Source: Bdellovibrionales bacterium
Lineage (GTDB): Bacteria; Bdellovibrionota; Bdellovibrionia; Bdellovibrionales; UBA1609
Direction of reading: 5' to 3'
Length of the DNA stretch: 51,795 bases
Assembly (NCBI GenBank): GCA_020628165.1
Contig: JAHDFM010000002.1
Location: 1 to 51,795 of the forward strand
The notes beneath the pieces were generated by a model that did not search any database, was not told the origin of the DNA, and was given only the letters and a program-made list of their open reading frames with translations. A program made the position numbers and the translations under genes. Numbering within the stretch: position 1 is the stretch's first letter; the number at the start of each line of letters is the position of its first letter. Below are positions 26,874-35,086 of the stretch, in pieces.

Positions 26874-28154
26874 ATGATGACATCTCTTTACACCGGCGTT
26901 TCAGGTTTATCAGCACAAGGCGAAGCTATGAACGTTATTGGTGATAACATTGCCAACTCTAGAACCACTGGTTTTAAAGCCAGTCGAGCAGAGTTTGAAG
27001 ATATGATGGCTAGGCACTTAACCGGAATACTGGGAGGCAATGAAGTCGGGAGAGGGGTGCGCGTTGCAGCTGTAAACCCAATCATCACTCAAGGGGCGAT
27101 CGATAACACCGAAAAGTCCACAGACATTGCCATTGATGGGCAAGGGTATTTTGTTGTTCGCGGTCACGATGGACAAAGCTATAGTCGAGACGGTTCATTT
27201 CATTTTGATAAAGATGGGTATCTAGTCAACAATGACAAACATAGAATCCAAGGCTTTATGTCTGACGAACGTGGGCAGATGACCAATGAGCTAGGCGATG
27301 TGCGCTTTCCAAAGGCATTGATTCCTGCTGTTTCTACTTCAAGAATAGATTTAGATATGAATTTAGACTCTAGAGTCACAGACCGCAAAGTTTTTGACCC
27401 AAGTAACCCACACGACACCAGTCACTTTTCTACGGGTGTCGAAGTGTATGATTCACAAGGGAATAAGCACCTTGTCACTTTATTTTTTAACAAAGTGGCC
27501 GATCGTGTTTGGGAGTTTCGAGGTATGTGTGATGGTTCAGAAATCACAGGAGCTGAAGACGATAAGCTTGCCGAAGTGCTGGCTGGCCGCTTGGCATTCA
27601 ATGAAAATGGTAAGCTTGAAACAGAGCAAGTGATGCGTTCAAACTGGAACTTCAGAGGTGGTGCTAAGCAAAATCAAAAAATTGAAATCAATTTTGGTAC
27701 AGCTATGTTAGATGAGGGTGGAGATGGCCTCAATGGTTCTAAACAGTACGGTAGTAAGTCAGAAGTCATCACGTGGAAACAGGATGGACATGCCGCTGGA
27801 ACCATTCAAGATATTTCTTTCAATGGAGATGGTGTGTTGACGGCTTTATATAACAATGGTCATACAGCTGATTTATCACAGTTAGCGTTGGCAAAATTTG
27901 AAAATCCTGAAGGTTTATTCAAAGTTGGACACAATCGTATGAAGCAATCGCGTGAGTCAGGTGAAGTGGCCATAGGAAAAGCCATGACGAGTGGCCGTGG
28001 CCGTTTTTATGCAAAATCATTAGAGAGATCGACAGTTGATATTGCCAAAGAGTTTGTTGAGCTCATTCAAACTCAACGTGCCTTCCAGGCAAATGCAAAA
28101 ACCATTACTACATCTGATGAGATGTTAGCCGAAGTGATCAACCTTAAGAGGTAA
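26874..28154 (+). CDS. flgE: Flagellar hook protein FlgE
   Basis: FlgE (426 residues) forms the hook. The N-terminus (LYTGVSGLSAQGEAMNVIGDNIANSRTTGFKASRAEFEDMM) and the C-terminus (VDIAKEFVELIQTQRAFQANAKTITTSDEMLAEVINLKR) are the conserved rod-hook helices. The middle contains the hook D1-D2 regions (VYDSQGNKHLVTLFF). A strong AAGGAGG (26859-26865) precedes the start; two ATG codons stand in tandem there. It is the last gene of the unit, followed by an intrinsic terminator. Confidence 0.97.
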   Translation: MMTSLYTGVSGLSAQGEAMNVIGDNIANSRTTGFKASRAEFEDMMARHLTGILGGNEVGRGVRVAAVNPIITQGAIDNTEKSTDIAIDGQGYFVVRGHDGQSYSRDGSFHFDKDGYLVNNDKHRIQGFMSDERGQMTNELGDVRFPKALIPAVSTSRIDLDMNLDSRVTDRKVFDPSNPHDTSHFSTGVEVYDSQGNKHLVTLFFNKVADRVWEFRGMCDGSEITGAEDDKLAEVLAGRLAFNENGKLETEQVMRSNWNFRGGAKQNQKIEINFGTAMLDEGGDGLNGSKQYGSKSEVITWKQDGHAAGTIQDISFNGDGVLTALYNNGHTADLSQLALAKFENPEGLFKVGHNRMKQSRESGEVAIGKAMTSGRGRFYAKSLERSTVDIAKEFVELIQTQRAFQANAKTITTSDEMLAEVINLKR

Positions 28155-28196
28155 TTAATTAGAATTTAACCGAAAGGAAAACCCCAACTCCTTTTG

Positions 28197-28227
28197 AGCC
28201 AAGCCCCTTGTGGCTTGGCTTTTTTTT
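28197..28227 (+). terminator. Intrinsic terminator of the flagellar operon
   Basis: A perfect 9-bp stem AGCCAAGCC / GGCTTGGCT with a 6-base loop (28197-28220) is followed by eight T residues. It lies 42 bp after the flgE stop and marks the end of the unit of at least 14 kb. Confidence 0.93.
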
Positions 28228-28891
28228 ACTCTTCTTCGTAAGAGCCTACGAGTGTTAATAATTCATCTGTACTCAGATTAGAATTGTCAATGAGAGCTCC
28301 AGTTGGAACATTGTTCTGAGAGGGATAAGTAATCACTTTGTAACCAAAAGTTTTGATAGGTTTGTCAAAATACCAAATAGTGGTCCACTGATTCGCATTT
28401 AAATTAAAGTTGAACAGGAAGTTATTAATATAGTTGGAGTTGAGGCGCAGTGTCGAAAAGGTTGGTTCTTCAGCATTTTGGTTAACTACACCGATGAGAT
28501 AAAACTTACTTGGTTGATTGTAACCTTCAAACGAATGTTGAGTTCCATAAATTTTAGAATCATACCAAAGTTTTTCAGTCAGATTTTCAAAGACATCACT
28601 TTTAAAGTGGTCAATTTCAACTTGTACAATAATATTATTGTTGTGATTACAGAGTTGAATGTATTTGTGCATGAACTCATTTGTTGGTTCGTATATAAAC
28701 TGGTAACGGTCTGGATTCTCAGTGTCTTGTTTAAAACTATAGTTTTCATATTCTTTGTAGTTTTTCAGTAAAGAATCAAGAGTTTCGGGAGAGTGAATAG
28801 GATCGTCACATATACTTTTTGTGTAGGAAACAAAACAACCAGTTAAAAGGTTCATCAGCAAAAGTGTTAAAATGACTCTAAGTGCTGTCAT
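28226..28891 (-). CDS. Lipoprotein of unknown function
   Basis: This 221-residue protein has a lipoprotein signal peptide ending NLLTGC (Cys about 19). The mature part is hydrophilic with alternating polar and aromatic residues. I recognise no domain. A second Cys pair (KSICDD, IQLCNHN) could form a disulfide. It is convergent with flgE; its last codons overlap the T-tract of the flagellar terminator. Confidence 0.75.
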   Translation of the reverse strand: MTALRVILTLLLMNLLTGCFVSYTKSICDDPIHSPETLDSLLKNYKEYENYSFKQDTENPDRYQFIYEPTNEFMHKYIQLCNHNNNIIVQVEIDHFKSDVFENLTEKLWYDSKIYGTQHSFEGYNQPSKFYLIGVVNQNAEEPTFSTLRLNSNYINNFLFNFNLNANQWTTIWYFDKPIKTFGYKVITYPSQNNVPTGALIDNSNLSTDELLTLVGSYEEE

Positions 28892-29115
28892 CGGGCCTCC
28901 ATGACATTAAATTTATTGTTAATTCCAATGTAAGGTTTAGCCATGAGCCTGTAAATGGTTAGACTATGGCTTATGAAATTATTACTTGCACATATAAATC
29001 AGTGTAATGCCTATAAACATATTCTATATGTCGTTTTTTCTCCTTTTCAACGAATTTGTCTTAAGGCCATAATTATTAGATAAGCTTATAAAAACAAAAC
29101 TTTTAAGTGTGAAAC

Positions 29116-29661
29116 ATGAATAAAATTATTTTTATAATTTATATCTTATTACAGGCACCAGTTACTTATTCACAACCTGTGAATAATGAAATAGCTCGTA
29201 ATTATTTTTATAATTTTATGATCTTTATGGAGAACCACCAGTACAGAATGTATGATCCATCGCTATTAGCAGGATTAAAAAAAAATGTTTGCGAGGTGTG
29301 GCACATAGAGAATCACGCTGAACCGTACTCAACGTCCTTACAGGTCATTACAAGAAAAGGAATTTTGAGATTAAAACCTGCCCTGAACCACTTATTGAGA
29401 CTCAATTTTAATTACGCCAGAATTCCTAACAACGACCATGTTGAAAGATTTATATTTTCAGAAATTAACATTTATGACTTGGGTCGTGACCCATCTTTAG
29501 ATAATTCTGAGTTTTATGAGGTGACATTTGAGACAGAACAAAGGTTTTCAATAGTTAATAAGTTGTATGTGCGACGATTTATGTATCGACCTACCGAGAA
29601 TGACAAACCTAAATTAGTAGAAGAGTATTATTGCTTTCTGGTAGAAGAAGAAACTCATTAA
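29116..29661 (+). CDS. Secreted protein of unknown function
   Basis: This 181-residue protein has a Sec signal peptide (KIIFIIYILLQAPVTYSQ, cleavage near 20). No family is recognised. The mature part is rich in Arg, Tyr and Glu, with two Cys (KKNVCEVW, EYYCFLVEEE). It is preceded by 224 bp of A+T-rich intergenic DNA and followed after 60 bp by another secreted protein, which may be in the same transcript. Confidence 0.65.
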   Translation: MNKIIFIIYILLQAPVTYSQPVNNEIARNYFYNFMIFMENHQYRMYDPSLLAGLKKNVCEVWHIENHAEPYSTSLQVITRKGILRLKPALNHLLRLNFNYARIPNNDHVERFIFSEINIYDLGRDPSLDNSEFYEVTFETEQRFSIVNKLYVRRFMYRPTENDKPKLVEEYYCFLVEEETH

Positions 29662-29721
29662 GATATTAAAGTTCACTAAAAAATAGGGTGAGTTTTAAAA
29701 AACAATTTAAAGGAACTTAGA

Positions 29722-30273
29722 ATGTATTTCAAAGATACAAAATTTAAAGTAAATGGACAGATCATTCATTTTTCTTATTTTATGCTTATATTTTTTTTGC
29801 TTCTAGCACATACGACACAGGCAGAGTTTGATCGCCAAGCTCGTAATATATGTGATGACCTTACATCGGCTCAAGATTTTGTTCGAAGTTCAATGCTCAT
29901 TCGGGGGGAGTCTTTAGGTGATGAGGCTTTTCAACCAGCTAGGTACAGTCCAGAAGGAGAGGAGTTCACAGCTGAAGAGTTACAAACTGAAGATGACCCA
30001 GTTGAAGTTAATTTAAAGTTTCAATTTTACCCCAAAAAACACACCCCTCGAGATATGATAGAGTTAGCTAAAAAAGGTGAGTTTTTAAAGTGTTTTGCTC
30101 GTCATACGACGCGTCCATCGGCATTCAACCGTGCTAAGCACTTGAACGATTTGTTACTTGAGGTCTGGCCCCCCTACAACGTGATCTACAAGTTCATGGC
30201 TGTGGATTACAATTTAGAAGAGCCTAAAAATAAAGTGGTCGTTTATATCGAAGAAATTGTCAGAGAAGAGTAG
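29722..30273 (+). CDS. Secreted protein of unknown function
   Basis: This 183-residue protein has an AAAGGA ribosome site and a signal peptide with an unusually long n-region (about 20 residues before FMLIFFLLLAHTTQA); an internal ATG at residue 21 would give a shorter one. The mature part is acidic at first (EGEEFTAEELQTEDDP) and then basic-aromatic. Two Cys (NICDDL, LKCFARH) may pair. No family was recognised. Confidence 0.65.
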   Translation: MYFKDTKFKVNGQIIHFSYFMLIFFLLLAHTTQAEFDRQARNICDDLTSAQDFVRSSMLIRGESLGDEAFQPARYSPEGEEFTAEELQTEDDPVEVNLKFQFYPKKHTPRDMIELAKKGEFLKCFARHTTRPSAFNRAKHLNDLLLEVWPPYNVIYKFMAVDYNLEEPKNKVVVYIEEIVREE

Positions 30274-30391
30274 TTTTTTAGTTAAATGCCTGACAATTTT
30301 TTTTAAACTTAGGTCCTGGCAATTAAAGAGATTCTAAACTGACCATTCATAATTTTATGATGCCTGAAAGCCTTTATAATATACAAAACCT

Positions 30392-30400
30392 TGCTATAAT
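30392..30400 (+). promoter_or_regulatory. Candidate extended -10 promoter for msrBA
   Basis: TGCTATAAT at 30392-30400 is a perfect extended -10 element, 48 bp before the msrBA start. No good -35 is present, as is acceptable for extended -10 promoters. A second TATAAT lies at 30375-30380. Confidence 0.45.
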
Positions 30401-30448
30401 TAAAATTACCTATTTGCAATAACCTCAACATCAACCTTGGAGTAAATC

Positions 30449-31507
30449 ATGCGCTTGATCTTTTTGCTATGTTGTTTTTTACTTTCTCAAAACTTATTGG
30501 CTTGGAATGCAGCCGACTTTAAAAAGCCTTCTGAAACTCAACTTAAAAAGCAACTGACCTCCGAGCAATTCAAGATCACTCAAAGAGACGGCACAGAAAC
30601 ACCTTTTAAAAATAAATATTGGGATAATAAGGAGCCCGGTATTTATGTTGATATGGTCAGTGGTGAACCTTTATTTAGCTCACTAGATAAGTTTAAATCG
30701 GGAACGGGTTGGCCGAGCTTCACGAGACCTCTTGAAAAAAAGAACATGGTTTACAAGGTGGATAAAAAACTCTTTAGAGAGCGCACTGAGGTCCGCAGTA
30801 AGCATGCTGACTCTCACTTGGGCCATGTTTTTGATGACGGCCCTCAGCCTACGGGCAAGAGGTACTGTATCAATTCAGCAGCGCTTAAGTTCATCGCTGC
30901 AAAAGATCTTAAAAGCGGTAAGTACGCTAAGTATGCAAGCCTATTTGAAGCTGAAAAAAAAGCAAAAGCAGATGGAACATTCAAAAAAGCCTATTTCGCT
31001 GGCGGTTGTTTTTGGTGCATGGAACCTCCTTTTGAAAAAATGAGTGGGGTGTCTGAGGTGCTTTCAGGCTATTCTGGTGGCATTAAGGCTTTCCCTAAGT
31101 ATAAAGAGGTTTCCAGTGGTAAAACACAGCACATCGAGGCCATCGAAGTCACCTATGATCCCCAAAAAGTGACTTACGCTGAGTTATTAAAAGTATTTTG
31201 GGAACAAATTGATCCCACTCAAGCCAACGGTCAGTTTGTTGATAAGGGTCCACAGTACCGCTCTGCCATTTTCTATCAAAACGACAATGAAAAAGTCTTA
31301 GCGCAAGCTTCATTAAATGAGCTCAAAAAGCATAAGTACTTTAAAGATAAAAAAATTGTAACAGAATTATTAAATTTTAAAAGCTTTTACAAAGCGGAAG
31401 ACTACCACCAAGACTATTACAAAAAGAACCCAGTTCGATATAATTTTTACCGCTTCAATTCAGGAAGAGATAGCTTTTTAAAGAAAGTTTGGGGTGATAA
31501 AAAATAA
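30449..31507 (+). CDS. msrBA: Periplasmic methionine sulfoxide reductase MsrB-MsrA fusion
   Basis: This 352-residue protein has a signal peptide (to LLAW, about 19), then an MsrB domain (about 35-150; [28 protein letters not shown] with catalytic Cys) and an MsrA domain (about 178-335; [13 protein letters not shown] with catalytic Cys). It reduces both R and S methionine sulfoxides in exported proteins. The four zinc-binding Cys of classical MsrB are absent: the positions read VDMVSG and RSKHADS. The usual resolving Cys site reads SGTGWPS. The B-A order is the reverse of the PilB-type A-B fusion and is seen in many bacteria. Confidence 0.95.
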   Translation: MRLIFLLCCFLLSQNLLAWNAADFKKPSETQLKKQLTSEQFKITQRDGTETPFKNKYWDNKEPGIYVDMVSGEPLFSSLDKFKSGTGWPSFTRPLEKKNMVYKVDKKLFRERTEVRSKHADSHLGHVFDDGPQPTGKRYCINSAALKFIAAKDLKSGKYAKYASLFEAEKKAKADGTFKKAYFAGGCFWCMEPPFEKMSGVSEVLSGYSGGIKAFPKYKEVSSGKTQHIEAIEVTYDPQKVTYAELLKVFWEQIDPTQANGQFVDKGPQYRSAIFYQNDNEKVLAQASLNELKKHKYFKDKKIVTELLNFKSFYKAEDYHQDYYKKNPVRYNFYRFNSGRDSFLKKVWGDKK

Positions 31508-31650
31508 TATTGATTTAACGGTAATTAGTGATGAGCTATTTAGTTATTTATTTAACAGCATAATCGAGAGTTTGAAGCGAGCTTAGTTAAATTCTAAAGG
31601 CCCCAGAAAATGATTAGTCATTGTTTGATATTTTTAATTCAATTTGAGGC

Positions 31651-31683
31651 AAAAAAAAAGCCTGGTAAAAACCAGGCTTTTTT
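31651..31683. terminator. Bidirectional intrinsic terminator between msrBA and the HU gene
   Basis: A 9-bp stem AAGCCTGGT-AAAA-ACCAGGCTT is flanked by an A-run on the left and a T-run on the right, so it can stop transcription in both directions. It serves the convergent HU gene (21 bp away) and perhaps msrBA. Confidence 0.9.
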
Positions 31684-31703
31684 AAATTCAAAGTTCTTAA
31701 AAA

Positions 31704-31979
31704 TTACTTTTTAAGCATAGATTTGAACTCAGAACCCGGACGGAATTTAGGGTACCAAGCAGCTGGGATTTTAATCGCTTTTCCAGTTTGTGGATTGCGG
31801 CCAGTTCTAGCTTTTCTTTTAGTTTTTGTGAAAGTTCCGAAACCAACTAATTTTACTTCGTCGCCTTTTTTAACTGACTTACGAATGATGTCTACAGTTG
31901 CATCTAACATTCTTTCAGTTTGAGCTTTTGTGCTATCAGTAGCGTGAGCAATTTTTTCAACTAATTGAGCTTTGTTCAT
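31704..31979 (-). CDS. HU-family nucleoid protein
   Basis: This 91-residue protein is a standard HU subunit: MNKAQLVEKIAHATDSTKAQ at the N-terminus, GDEVKLVGFGTF in the middle, and the DNA-binding arm RKARTGRNPQTGKAIKIPA with the intercalating Pro, ending PKFRPGSEFKSMLKK. AGGAGA lies before its ATG. The gene is monocistronic with a strong terminator. It is HU rather than IHF by length and by the GRNPQTG arm. Confidence 0.97.
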   Translation of the reverse strand: MNKAQLVEKIAHATDSTKAQTERMLDATVDIIRKSVKKGDEVKLVGFGTFTKTKRKARTGRNPQTGKAIKIPAAWYPKFRPGSEFKSMLKK

Positions 31980-32189
31980 ATTGATCTCCTGTTGTTATTA
32001 AACTTTTTGTTGTTTATCTTCAGTAATAAATTGAATACTTTACAGTGATTGCGGTCAAATAATTTCTTAAAAAAAATGATTATTTTTGAAATGTGGTTCT
32101 TTTTTTACTAAAAAAAGACAAAAATACATGTAGAATTTCGAGCTTAACATAATAATAGTGCAGTTTTTAAGCAAGTAAGGTGCTTTCCA

Positions 32190-32360
32190 ATGATCGTCAA
32201 ATGTCCACAGTGTAAGAAAAAAACGAAATACTCTAAAGAAAATCAGTTTCGACCGTTTTGCAGTGAAAAATGTTATCTCATTGATTTAGGTGCTTGGTTT
32301 GAAGAGAGTTACAAAATTGAAGACAAAGAAAATACTGTGAGCCAACCAGAGGAACAATAA
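32190..32360 (+). CDS. yacG: DNA gyrase inhibitor / zinc-finger protein YacG
   Basis: A 56-residue frame from ATG 32190 to TAA 32360 encodes the four-Cys zinc knuckle of YacG: CPQC near the N-terminus and FCSEKC further on, followed by LIDLGAWFEESYKI, which is nearly invariant in the family. YacG binds zinc and inhibits DNA gyrase GyrB in E. coli. AAGGTG lies a few bases upstream. It is alone on its strand between HU and a lipoprotein. Confidence 0.93.
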   Translation: MIVKCPQCKKKTKYSKENQFRPFCSEKCYLIDLGAWFEESYKIEDKENTVSQPEEQ

Positions 32361-32391
32361 AAAAAAAGTGTGATGATAACATCACACCCGT
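32361..32391. terminator. Stem-loop terminator (strongest on minus strand)
   Basis: The inverted repeat GTGTGATG-ATAA-CATCACAC (32369-32388) is followed on the minus strand by eight T residues (32368-32361). It ends the lipoprotein gene at 32411 and, by position just after the yacG stop, may also end yacG. Confidence 0.85.
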
Positions 32392-32410
32392 TTAAAAAAA
32401 TTTAGTAAAA

Positions 32411-33055
32411 TTATTGAACTCGTAAAACTGTAAATCTTGCGACTTCTTCTCTTTTATAATCTAAGTAAACAAAAAAGTGATCGCTGGTAATATCGCCGTG
32501 AAATTCAATGGAGACATTTCTTTGAAAATTGCTTGGGTAAAAAGCGGCATTAAGATCAGCGTAGTAATAAGAGTCTTCACCCTTAGGCTCGAGATCAACA
32601 ACTTGATCAATGATCAGTTTAAGTCGTTGTCCTACAAAAGTACTAATGGTGTAATACTTAATGTGAACTCTTTTTTCACCAACAAAGGCAATTTCTAAAT
32701 GAGCATCATCATTCCACTTGCTACATCTGTTAAGTGCAGAGCCAAGACCACTAATGATCAAAGTTTCCCAGATATTGTAAGATGGAAAAATAAATGGAGC
32801 ATCACAGGAGCCATAAACTGACTTAAGGAAGTTATCATAATGATCGCTATCGGCTATGGTGAAGTTACCATTGTGATAAACAGCAAAACCATTTTGACCG
32901 CCGCCACCGCCTCCGCCACCGCCGCCTCCACATGAGTTTGTGAGTTGACAGTTTGGTTTTGTTGGAGTTGTAGCTTTTTTAGACTCATTATCTCCACAGT
33001 TCACTAAAATAGCTAAAGAGATAATACTAATTAATATGAATTTTACGGGTTTCAT
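32411..33055 (-). CDS. Lipoprotein with poly-glycine tract, unknown function
   Basis: The start is set at ATG 33055, behind AGGAGGGG five bases away; a start 33 bases upstream would spoil the signal peptide. The 214-residue product has a lipoprotein signal (SLAILVNC), then a short Lys/Thr/Pro spacer, a run of 11 Gly just after NSC, and a C-terminal domain of about 150 residues that begins QNGFAVYHNGNFTI and is rich in beta-prone residues and Tyr. The Gly run probably acts as a flexible tether. The family is not recognised. Confidence 0.75.
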   Translation of the reverse strand: MKPVKFILISIISLAILVNCGDNESKKATTPTKPNCQLTNSCGGGGGGGGGGGQNGFAVYHNGNFTIADSDHYDNFLKSVYGSCDAPFIFPSYNIWETLIISGLGSALNRCSKWNDDAHLEIAFVGEKRVHIKYYTISTFVGQRLKLIIDQVVDLEPKGEDSYYYADLNAAFYPSNFQRNVSIEFHGDITSDHFFVYLDYKREEVARFTVLRVQ

Positions 33056-33185
33056 AACATCCCCTCCTAATGCTAACATTAATTTCATGAAATATGCCAG
33101 CTCAGCTCAAAATAAACCCACTTTCAAGCAAAGCCAGAAACCCGAAGACAATTTTTGTTATAAAAAAAGACCAACCCTAAACAAC

Positions 33186-33202
33186 TGTCTCAAAACGAGA
33201 CA
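33186..33202. repeat. Small perfect inverted repeat TGTCTC-AAAAC-GAGACA
   Basis: A 6-bp perfect stem with a 5-base loop lies 8 bp from the first copy of the dispersed repeat, between two minus-strand genes. It lacks an adjacent T-run and may be part of the repeat element or an independent hairpin. Confidence 0.4.
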
Positions 33203-33210
33203 CCCCCAAA

Positions 33211-33234
33211 AGGTACCTGATTTCCAATGGTAGC
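33211..33234 (-). repeat. Dispersed repeat, copy A
   Basis: Read on the minus strand this is GCTACCATTGGAAATCAGG followed by TACCT, a 24-base unit matching copies at 34291 and 35063 at most positions. It lies 26 bp downstream of the NUDIX gene stop. Confidence 0.65.
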
Positions 33235-33259
33235 AATTCTGCGTTAAAAAAAGTTGTGG

Positions 33260-33754
33260 TTATTTTGATTTATCTCTGTTTATTACAACTTCTATGTTGT
33301 TTGAGATGTTAAGAAGTTTATCAGTAAGAAATTGAGGTTTTATAGTTCTAGAATTCAAATCTTCAAGTGCAACCCATTCAAAGTACAACTTATAGTCTTT
33401 TCGATTGTCGTAGTAAGATTCTAAACCCATAAAACTTTGTTGCTCATAAAGGCGCTTTGAATTTTCTGTAAAATCAAACCTGTAGTAAAAACCAACTTCA
33501 TGCCACTTAGCTTCGTGCATTTCAAAGAAGTTTTCAACAACCCAAATCAGTGGGCCGACTTCAATATTTGCATTAATTTCTTCAGAGATTTCTCGCTTTA
33601 ATGCATTTTGAGATTCCTCACCAAATTCACATGACCCACCAGGCAATGCCCAAAAATCATCAATTTCTGCTCGGTGCAAAAGTACTTTGTTATTGTATAT
33701 TGCAACGCCTGCAACTCTATAGGTGAACATTTGATTATTTTGTTTAAATCTCAT
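33260..33754 (-). CDS. NUDIX hydrolase
   Basis: This 164-residue protein (from ATG 33754; a GTG lies one codon earlier) contains the NUDIX box GGSCEFGEESQNALKREISEEI at about 40-62, with the catalytic REISEE intact. The family hydrolyses nucleoside diphosphates linked to another moiety; this member resembles MutT/ADP-ribose-like housecleaning enzymes, but the substrate cannot be assigned. No Shine-Dalgarno is seen before the start. It is divergent from a small secreted protein gene. Confidence 0.9.
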   Translation of the reverse strand: MRFKQNNQMFTYRVAGVAIYNNKVLLHRAEIDDFWALPGGSCEFGEESQNALKREISEEINANIEVGPLIWVVENFFEMHEAKWHEVGFYYRFDFTENSKRLYEQQSFMGLESYYDNRKDYKLYFEWVALEDLNSRTIKPQFLTDKLLNISNNIEVVINRDKSK

Positions 33755-33856
33755 CACAAATTTTAAACAGAAAGGATCTGCGTTGTAAAAGAAAATTCTT
33801 AACTCTCAGTGATACAGGTGGTAGTTGATGGTTAATCAAAAACATAAGGGGGAAGA

Positions 33857-34258
33857 ATGAAAGGTTTAATTTTAACGTTTTTATTTGCAGCTACATCTGT
33901 ATGGGCAAGCTCTGAATTAACAAAAATTAAAATAGAAAAAAAAGATCAGAAGAATTTAAAAAATCCTGAGCTGATTTACTTAGCAAACGAAGCTCTTCAA
34001 GGACTGGAGGGAGGTGAAATTTACTACGGGATAGAGCAAGACATGAGCGATATCAAAATTGTAGCTGTTTACAAAAATAGTGAAGGTCGCGTAGCTCGCA
34101 TTGATCTTGTCGGTGACGGCTTAGTGAGTGCTGTCGACAAAGAGTTTGGCGATCCAGTTTTAGATAACGAACCAACGACTTGCTACGTTGCCATCGAGTT
34201 TGAAGGTGATAATAAGAACGCAGTCGATGCTAGTTGCGATATTGGTGACTGGCTCTAA
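33857..34258 (+). CDS. Small secreted protein of unknown function
   Basis: This 133-residue protein has a GGGGGAAG ribosome site and a clean signal peptide (KGLILTFLFAATSVWAS, cleavage after about 17). The mature part is acidic, with two Cys (TTCYVAIEF, DASCDIGDW) likely to be disulfide-bonded. I recognise no family. Its stop codon overlaps the left arm of the repeat hairpin. Confidence 0.7.
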   Translation: MKGLILTFLFAATSVWASSELTKIKIEKKDQKNLKNPELIYLANEALQGLEGGEIYYGIEQDMSDIKIVAVYKNSEGRVARIDLVGDGLVSAVDKEFGDPVLDNEPTTCYVAIEFEGDNKNAVDASCDIGDWL

Positions 34259-34318
34259 AGGCACATGTTTCCTTTTGGTGTCGCACCTGCGCTACCAAAG
34301 GGAATCAGGTTCCTTTTT
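34257..34318 (+). repeat. Dispersed repeat copy B within a 28-bp imperfect hairpin
   Basis: Two 28-base arms (34257-34284 and 34289-34316) pair at 22 of 28 positions around the loop ACCT. The right arm contains the repeat unit GCTACCAAAGGGAATCAGG (from 34291). A T-rich tail follows, so it could act as a terminator for the gene that ends at its first bases. The structure resembles a REP-like palindromic element. Confidence 0.65.
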
Positions 34319-34372
34319 CTTGGCCTTTGATTTGCTTTATCTCGATATAACTATTGAAAAAGGAATAAAGCG

Positions 34373-35035
34373 ATGATTAGTAGAATTATTTTCATGTTTG
34401 TCTTGTTTTTTTACACTATATTTTTACAAGCACAAACGCAGTTTAGTTGTGATAATAATTATGATTTTAATCTCACTAATATGAGTATGATCCAAACGAC
34501 TCCATTAAAGGTGGGTCAAAAAACAGACTTTGAAGAAAAATACAGCGCTTTTGATGCATCTATTTACAAGGACAAAGTCGTTGTCTTTATGTTTTCAGCA
34601 ACCTGGTGCGGTTGGTGTCACCGCGATTTGATTGAAACAGAGAAGTGGCTTGAATCGACGACAGCTGAGAAGAGTGATGTTGTTTTTATTCATTTGTTTT
34701 ATAATTCATCATTAAGAAATGTTGATCCAACTCAGGAAGACAACTATGAAAAAGCAAAAGCCTTTATCGATACTCCAACTTACCGAAAGTATTCAGAGGA
34801 TGAAAAATTAATAGATGTCCCATTAAATATCTCAGGCAGTGACTTTTATTTTCACAATGATTTGATAACAAATCTTTTTGAAGGAGCAAGTGGAACACCC
34901 TTTGGCTTGATCTTTGATAAGAAAGGAAAGTTACAATTTTATGGCTATTTCACCAATGGCAAGATGTCGACCCAGCAAAAGTTTGATAATAAATTTGCAT
35001 ACATTGAAAAGTTGTTGAATGGGGAGTGTAATTAA
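34373..35035 (+). CDS. Secreted thioredoxin-like protein with CGWC motif
   Basis: This 220-residue protein has a signal peptide (SRIIFMFVLFFYTIFLQAQ) and a thioredoxin fold with the redox motif ATWCGWCHRD. It has an Asp/Tyr-rich insert, and a late cis-Pro region (GTPFGLIFDKKGKLQFYGYF). It probably acts as a periplasmic thiol reductase or TlpA/ResA-like protein. The reduced His after CGWC is uncommon but seen in the superfamily. The repeat copy C lies 28 bp downstream. Confidence 0.85.
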   Translation: MISRIIFMFVLFFYTIFLQAQTQFSCDNNYDFNLTNMSMIQTTPLKVGQKTDFEEKYSAFDASIYKDKVVVFMFSATWCGWCHRDLIETEKWLESTTAEKSDVVFIHLFYNSSLRNVDPTQEDNYEKAKAFIDTPTYRKYSEDEKLIDVPLNISGSDFYFHNDLITNLFEGASGTPFGLIFDKKGKLQFYGYFTNGKMSTQQKFDNKFAYIEKLLNGECN

Positions 35036-35062
35036 GCTTTTGTGATTTGGTAACTCACTATT

Positions 35063-35086
35063 GCTACCAAAGGGAATCAGGTACCT
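35063..35086 (+). repeat. Dispersed repeat, copy C, overlapping the end of the halogenase-like gene
   Basis: GCTACCAAAGGGAATCAGG followed by TACCT is nearly identical to copy B and, on the opposite strand, to copy A. Upstream TTTGGTA (35046-35052) can pair with TACCAAA (35065-35071). The minus-strand gene uses bases of this repeat as its last codons: GGT ACC TGA. Confidence 0.7.

Noticed and set aside
28960-29090. Short frame of about 42 codons upstream of the secreted protein at 29116
   Set aside because: No ribosome site or recognised features, and it lies in A+T-rich intergenic DNA.
33036-33233. 65-codon plus-strand frame between the poly-Gly lipoprotein and the NUDIX gene
   Set aside because: Its start overlaps the lipoprotein signal peptide on the other strand, it has basic low-complexity composition, and its end is the dispersed repeat.
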